DNA from: Catellatospora tritici
GTDB lineage: Bacteria > Actinomycetota > Actinomycetes > Mycobacteriales > Micromonosporaceae
NCBI RefSeq assembly: GCF_019083965.1
Contig: NZ_JAHRCY010000002.1
Coordinates: 186,001-250,000 of the forward strand
Length of the DNA stretch: 64,000 nucleotides
Direction: 5' to 3'
Shown here: positions 58,349 to 64,000 of the stretch, in pieces
How positions within the stretch are numbered: position 1 is the first letter of the stretch
Layout: every line of letters begins with the position of its first letter
Program-made: the position numbers and the translations under genes
Notes under the pieces: generated by a model
What the model was told of the DNA's origin: nothing
The model's input: only the letters and a program-made list of their open reading frames with translations
Database searches by the model: none

Positions 58349-59648
58349 CGCCTGCGAAGAAGCGCCGCCGCTGGCGGCTGGTCCTGCCGTTCGTGCCCGT
58401 GGTGGCGGTGGTCGCGGTCGCGCTGACCGCCCACGCGGTCGAGCAGACCGATCCGAGCGAGGCCACGTACCTCGCCCCCACCTCGCCCGCCGACCAGGGC
58501 GGCCGCGACCTGGCCGAGCTGCTGCGCGCCCGGGGCGTCAGCATCCTCACCGACACTCGCACCGGCGACGCGCTCGCGCGCATGAAGCGGCTGGGCAGCG
58601 ACGTCACCCTGTTCATCCCCGCGCCGCGCTTCGTCCATCCCGACTACCGCGACGTCGTCGACCTGGCGCCGGACGGGGCCACCGTGGTGCTGGTCGAGCC
58701 GGGTTCGGAGCTGGGCGACTTCGTGCCCACGCTGGGCGTGGCCGACCGCCGCTGGGCCACCGCGGTGACCGGGCCGGGGCCGGACTGCCCGCTCACCACG
58801 GCCGCTCCGGCCGCGGTGGCCCGCACCCGATACCTCAAGGTCAAGAACAGCAGCAAGGAGCCGGTCTTCTGCTACGAGCACGGCCTCGCGCAGCTGAATT
58901 ACAACGGCGTCGAGTTCATCGCGGTGGGCAGCGACGACCCGTTCCGGGCCGATCGGCTCGCCGAACACGACAACAGCCGGTTCGCCGCCGATCTGCTCAG
59001 CAGGCACCGGACCCTGATCTGGCTGGACCTGCACACGTTGGAGAGCCCGCGACCGACCAGCCCGACCGTGGTCGTGACGACTTCCCCGTCGCCCGGCGCG
59101 ACACTCCCGCCCGACGTCGTCTACGAGCGGCCGAACACCGAACCCGGCGAGCAGTCCGACGACGGTGACAACCGCGACAGCCCGCAGTCGTCCTCCGACG
59201 ACTGGACGCCGCCGAGCCCGTTCCCGGACTGGACGTTCTGGACCGTGCTGCTGCTCCTGGTCGCGGGCGTGCTGCTGGCCCTGGCGAAGGGGCGGCGGCT
59301 GGGTGCTCCGGCCGTCGAGCCGCTGCCGGTCGAGGTGCGCGGCGCCGAAACCGCGCTCGGCCGCGCCCGCCTCTACCTGCGCGCCCGTGCCCGGGGTCCC
59401 GTGTTGGACGTGCTGCGCGCCGACGCCCGGGTCCGCCTGCGCACCGCGCTGGGGCTGCCGTCGACCGCCGACCGGCAGCAGCTGGTCGACGCGCTGGACG
59501 CGCGCCTGCCCGGCCGCCGCACCGAACTCGACCGGCTGCTGTACGGCAACGAGCCCACCTCCGAGAGCGAGCTGCACGCTCGCGCCACCGAACTGAAGAC
59601 GCTGGTCGAGACCGTGACCGGCACCCGCATCAACGAAGGAGAACACCG

Positions 59649-59652
<4 letters not shown>
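58345..59652 (+). CDS. DUF4350 domain membrane protein
   Basis: A 435-residue protein: N-terminal helix (12-30), a periplasmic DUF4350 domain, about 45-230 (GGRDLAELLRARGVSILTDT), a Pro/Ser/Asp linker, a second helix (about 290-312) and a cytosolic C-terminus with helical repeats (ALGRARLYLRARARG). Overlaps both neighbours (ATGA/GTGA). It is thought to act with MoxR and DUF58 proteins. Confidence 0.88.
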
Positions 59653-60625
<973 letters not shown>

Positions 60626-60626
<1 letters not shown>

Positions 60627-61933
60627 TGCCCACCGCACGCACCGCCGCGCTGGCGGCCCTGGGCACCGTCGGGGTGATCTTCGGGTCGATCCTGGGCGTC
60701 TATCCGTCGGCCGTGTTCGCCGTGCTGCTGGTCCTGCTCGCCCTGCTGGTGCTGCTGGACCGGTCGCTGGCGGCCGACCCGCGGCGGCTGACCCTGGCCC
60801 GCTCCGGCGCCACCACGGTCCGGCTCGGCGAGAGCACCCAGGTCACGCTGTCGGTGCGCAACCCGACCCAGCGGCCGGGCGAGCTGCTGATCCGCGATGC
60901 CTGGGTGCCGTCGGCGGGCGCGTCGGACGAGCCGTACCAGCTGCGGCTGCCCGCGGGTGCGACCGCGCTGCTGCCGACCGCGCTCACCCCGACCCGACGC
61001 GGCGACCGACCCGCCGCGCGGGTGACCGTGCGCAGCCGGGGACCGTTCGGCCTGGCGTTCCGGCAGGCCGATCACGACGTGCCGTGGACCCTGCGGGTGC
61101 TGCCGCGCTTCGCCTCCCGCAAGCACCTGCCGGAGAAGCTGTCGCGGCTGCGTACCGTCGAGGGCGCCACCGCGATCCGGGGCCGGGGCCAGGGCAGCGA
61201 GTTCGACGTGCTGCGCGAGTACGTTCCCGGCGACGACGTGCGCTCCATCGACTGGCGTGCCACCGCCCGGCGCGGCGACGTCATGCTGCGCACCTGGCGG
61301 CCGGAGCGGTCTCGCCGGGTCGTCTGCGTGCTCGACACCGGCCGCACCAGCGCGGTCCGGGTCGGCGACGAGCCGCGCCTGGATGCGGCGATGGAGGCGG
61401 CGCTGCTGCTGGCCGCGGTTGCCCGCGAGGCCGGTGACCAGGTCGATCTCATCGCCGCCGACCATCGGGTCCGGGCCGTGGTCACCGCCACGCAGAGCCG
61501 GTCGCTGCTGCCGCGCCTGGTCGACGCGGTCGCGCCGCTGCAGCCCGCGATGGTCGAGACGGACTTCGAGCTGATCACCAGCGAGGTGCTGCGACGCGAG
61601 CGCAAGCGCAGCCTGGTGGTGGTGTTCACCGCCCTGGAGCCGGGCGCGCTGGGTGAGGGCCTGCTGCCGGTGCTGCCGAAGCTGGCGGCACGGCACCGGG
61701 TGCTGATCGCGGCCGTGCACGATCACGCGCTCACCGAACTGGCCGCCACCCCGCTGGACGCTCCAGGCGACGTCTACGCCGCGGCGGCCGGGACGCGGGC
61801 GCTGGCCGACCGCGAGCGCATCGCGAGCGCGCTCAGCCGCAACGGGGTCACCGTGCTCGACTTCCCGGCCGACGTGTTCGCCAGCCGGGTCACCGACGCC
61901 TACCTGGACCTGAAGGCCTCAGGCAAGCTCTGA
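60626..61933 (+). CDS. DUF58 domain protein (VWA-like partner of MoxR)
   Basis: A 435-residue protein with two N-terminal membrane helices (about 7-46) and a large domain bearing the DUF58 signature GRGQGSEFDVLREYVPGDDV followed by SIDWRATARRG. VWA-like metal-dependent interaction is expected. It overlaps MoxR by one base (TGATG) and the convergent SpoIIM gene by 15 bases. Confidence 0.94.
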
Positions 61934-62899
61934 CGACTCGGGCGCGGCGGCCTCGGCCCGCTGCGCCCGAGCGCCGAGCACGAAGACGTACGCCAGGAAC
62001 GCCAGCCAGACCACCAGCCCGATCGCGTCCCGGACCAGCAGCGGCAGCGGCGACGGGGTCACGAACGACTCCAGGAACCCGGCCACCGCGAACACGCCGA
62101 CCAGCCCCAGCGCGGCCACCATGCTCTGCACCGCCGTGGCGGCCAGCGACTGGCCCCGGCTCAGGCCGGGCGAGGGCACGATCCAGGACCAGCCCAGGCG
62201 CAGCCCGATCCCGGCCGACACGAAGATGCCGGTCAGCTCCAGCAGGCCGTGCGGGGCGATCAACCCGAAGAACTGCTCCGCGCCGCCGTGGCCGATCATG
62301 ATGCCGCCGACCAGGCCGAGGTTGAGCGCGTTCTGCCACAGCAGCCAGAACACGGGCAGGATGGCCACGCCCGAGGCCAGGCACTGCAGCGCGATCCAGG
62401 CGTTGTTGGTCCACACCAGCGTGCCGAAGACATGATGGTCGTACTCGCTGTAGTAGTCGGCGAAGTCGTGCTCGACCAGCTGCTGGATCTCGCCCGCGCC
62501 CAGCCCGAACTGCGCGGCCACGCTGGTGTCCTCGATGACCCAGACGGCCAGGATGGCCGAGACCGCGAAGAAGGCCAGGGCGGACGCGATCCACCAGCGG
62601 CGGGCGACGTACAGGCTCAGCGGCAGGCTGTGCGTGAAGAAGCGGGGAACGCTGCGCCAGTCGAACGCGGTCGGTCCGGTGATCGCCCCACGGGCCGCCA
62701 GCACCAGTCGCGACAGCTCCGCCACCAGCGCGGGGTCCGGAGTGCGGCTACGGACCACCGACAGGTGCGTGGCCACCCGCTGGTACAGCAACACCAGTTC
62801 GTCGGCCTCGGCCGCGCTCAGGCGGCGCCGACGGCGGCTCAGCGTGTCCAGCCGGCGCCACTCGCCCCGGTGCTCGGCGACGTACGCATCCAGGTCCAC
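61919..62899 (-). CDS. SpoIIM-like stage II sporulation membrane protein
   Basis: A 326-residue membrane protein with about five or six helices; LVWTNNAWIALQCLASGVAI and FGLIAPHGLLELTGIF are conserved in the SpoIIM family. In actinobacteria it always travels with an RDD protein and the MoxR cluster. It is not evidence for endospores. GTG start; divergent from the RDD gene. Confidence 0.93.
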   Translation of the reverse strand: MDLDAYVAEHRGEWRRLDTLSRRRRRLSAAEADELVLLYQRVATHLSVVRSRTPDPALVAELSRLVLAARGAITGPTAFDWRSVPRFFTHSLPLSLYVARRWWIASALAFFAVSAILAVWVIEDTSVAAQFGLGAGEIQQLVEHDFADYYSEYDHHVFGTLVWTNNAWIALQCLASGVAILPVFWLLWQNALNLGLVGGIMIGHGGAEQFFGLIAPHGLLELTGIFVSAGIGLRLGWSWIVPSPGLSRGQSLAATAVQSMVAALGLVGVFAVAGFLESFVTPSPLPLLVRDAIGLVVWLAFLAYVFVLGARAQRAEAAAPESSELA

Positions 62900-62985
62900 T
62901 GCTCGTCCTCCCCCGGCGCGGGAGGGGTCCGCGCCGACCGGCAGCCTAGCGGGGACAGCCCAGTCGGGTGTGCCTGTGATTCACT

Positions 62986-63927
62986 GTGCCGGTGCGACAG
63001 GGCGACACCACAGCGGCGGGTCTGGTCAGCGGCGAGGCAGTGCACCTGGAGGTGCGCCTGGCGCGGGCCGGATCCCGCGTGCTCGCCCTGATGCTGGACA
63101 TGTTCGTGCAGATCTTCCTGATGATCGTGCTGGCGTCGCTGCTCACCCTCGTCCTGCTGCTGCTCGGCTTCACCTCGGCGGCGCCGCCGATCGCGTGGGT
63201 GCTGACGTCGGCGCTGGCCCTGGTGGTCTACCCGGCGGTGCTGATGGTGCTGACCCGCGGGCGGTCGGTGGGCAAGCTGGCGATGGGCCTTCGGGTGGTA
63301 CGCGACGACGGCGGCCCGGTCACCCTGCGCCACGCCTTCACCCGCGCCCTGGTCGGCACGGTGCTGGAGTGGCCCGGCGTGCTGCTGCCGGTGAGCTGGG
63401 CGGCGAGCCTGGGCGTGCTCATCGGCTCCGCGAAGGCCAAGCGCCTGGCCGATCTGGCCGCGGGCACCATCGTCATCCACGACCGCACTCCGCAGAGCTG
63501 GGGCTGGGTGCCCAGCACCCCGCAGTTCCTGCAGGAGTGGGCGGCGACCCTGGACCTGACCGACCTCGACGACGAGCTGGCCCTGGCGGCCCGGCACTTC
63601 CTGGCCCGCAGCCGCGGCCTGCGCGAGCCGTACCGCACCCGGCTGGGTCAGGCCCTGGCCACCGAGATCCTGGCCGTCACCACGCCGCCGCCACCGCCGA
63701 ACACCCCGGGTTGGGTCTATCTGGCCGCGATCGTCGGCGAGCGGCACCGCCGCTCGGCGCTGCGGCTGGCCCGCAACCGCGCCAGCCACGCCGCGCTGTG
63801 GCCCCAGCTGTTCCCCGCCCTGCCGACCCAGCCCACGCCCGCCACCGCGGCAGTGGTCCCGGCCACCGCCCCGGCCACGGTCCCGGCCGCCGACACGGCG
63901 CTGCGCACCGCCGCGCCGACCGCCTGA
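62986..63927 (+). CDS. RDD family membrane protein
   Basis: A 313-residue protein: an RDD domain in the first half (RAGSRVLALMLDMFVQIFL, RGRSVGKLAMGLRVV, RLADLAAGTIVIHD) with about three to five helices, and a cytosolic C-terminal half ending in a Pro/Ala/Thr-rich tail. RDD proteins are proposed transporters or lipid-associated proteins. It is divergent from SpoIIM, its usual partner. GTG start; a GTG two codons later is the alternative. Confidence 0.9.
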   Translation: MPVRQGDTTAAGLVSGEAVHLEVRLARAGSRVLALMLDMFVQIFLMIVLASLLTLVLLLLGFTSAAPPIAWVLTSALALVVYPAVLMVLTRGRSVGKLAMGLRVVRDDGGPVTLRHAFTRALVGTVLEWPGVLLPVSWAASLGVLIGSAKAKRLADLAAGTIVIHDRTPQSWGWVPSTPQFLQEWAATLDLTDLDDELALAARHFLARSRGLREPYRTRLGQALATEILAVTTPPPPPNTPGWVYLAAIVGERHRRSALRLARNRASHAALWPQLFPALPTQPTPATAAVVPATAPATVPAADTALRTAAPTA

Positions 63928-63942
63928 CCCCGCGCATACGAA

Positions 63943-63986
63943 CGCCGCCTCGGTCCCGACCGGGGCGGGTCGGGTCCGAGGCGGCG
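63943..63986 (+). terminator. Hairpin after the RDD gene
   Basis: CGCCGCCTCGG and CCGAGGCGGCG (11 bp), then CCCGACC and GGTCGGG (7 bp) after a T-T mismatch, enclose a 6-base loop. It starts 15 bases after the stop. Confidence 0.8.
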
Positions 63987-64000
63987 CCGGCCGAGCGGGG

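Noticed and set aside
61919..62899. SpoIIM taken as evidence of endospore formation
   Set aside because: SpoIIM-like proteins occur in non-sporulating actinobacteria as part of this RDD/MoxR cluster; no other endospore genes are seen.

Overview
This 64 kb window is chromosomal DNA of a very GC-rich actinobacterium. Gene order points to the Micromonosporaceae (Catellatospora/Actinoplanes-like): the actinobacterial blocks hpf-comF-lpqB-mtrB-mtrA, smpB-M23-ftsX-ftsE-prfB and secA/Rv3235 are all present, GTG starts are frequent, and one short repeat resembles ones I remember from Micromonospora. The genus is inference; no rRNA is present.

Layout. 0-5.6 kb: MFS transporter, secreted CBM2-FN3-FN3-GH18 chitinase behind a promoter/palindrome, an improbable poly-C/poly-G tract, then cytochrome oxidase subunit I (reverse). 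5.8-13 kb: small membrane protein, YdeP-type molybdopterin oxidoreductase with its sulfurtransferase FdhD, Nudix protein, histidine-kinase-like ATPase, archaeal-type class I LysRS. 13-20 kb: protein tyrosine phosphatase, small unknown proteins, then an accessory zone with an unusual MerR-methyltransferase fusion, a repeat-encoded upstream ORF, gene fragments and orphan genes, ending at tRNA-Ala(GGC). 20-26.4 kb: YqgE, a nucleosidase, and an ABC-2 exporter divergent from a NarL-type two-component pair. 26.5-31 kb: tmRNA and SmpB, separated by three membrane-anchored CBM2-like proteins, two of which carry a cytoplasmic SRPBCC domain. 31-35.6 kb: M23 peptidase, FtsX, FtsE, RF2. 35.7-39.8 kb: ROK regulator, GH4 glycosidase, BadF-type sugar kinase, PadR regulator. 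40-44 kb: kynA, pruA and a membrane protein. 44-48.8 kb: DUF6912, BldC-like helix-turn-helix protein, Rv3235-like protein, SecA. 49-64 kb: acetyltransferases, HPF, ComF, LpqB-MtrB-MtrA, and a DUF4129/DUF4350/MoxR/DUF58/SpoIIM/RDD cluster.

How the genes work together. MtrAB-LpqB, the M23 hydrolase with FtsEX, SecA, and the MoxR-DUF58 membrane cluster form a cell-envelope/division core. The chitinase, CBM2 surface proteins, ROK regulator, GH4 enzyme and sugar kinase suggest polysaccharide use. SmpB/tmRNA, HPF and RF2 are ribosome-maintenance functions.

The most unusual content is non-coding. At least four families of short repeats are present. (i) Two copies of an element with a 40-base conserved core inside a bulged double stem whose arms differ in sequence but keep pairing; both abut stop codons. 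(ii) Three copies of a long palindrome beginning GACGCTGGCCTATC at gene 3' ends. (iii) Two copies of a paired-hairpin element built on GCAGTTTCGGG. (iv) A 54-bp double palindrome sitting in frame inside fdhD, bringing a TTA codon. The covarying element (i) is my best candidate for something undescribed.
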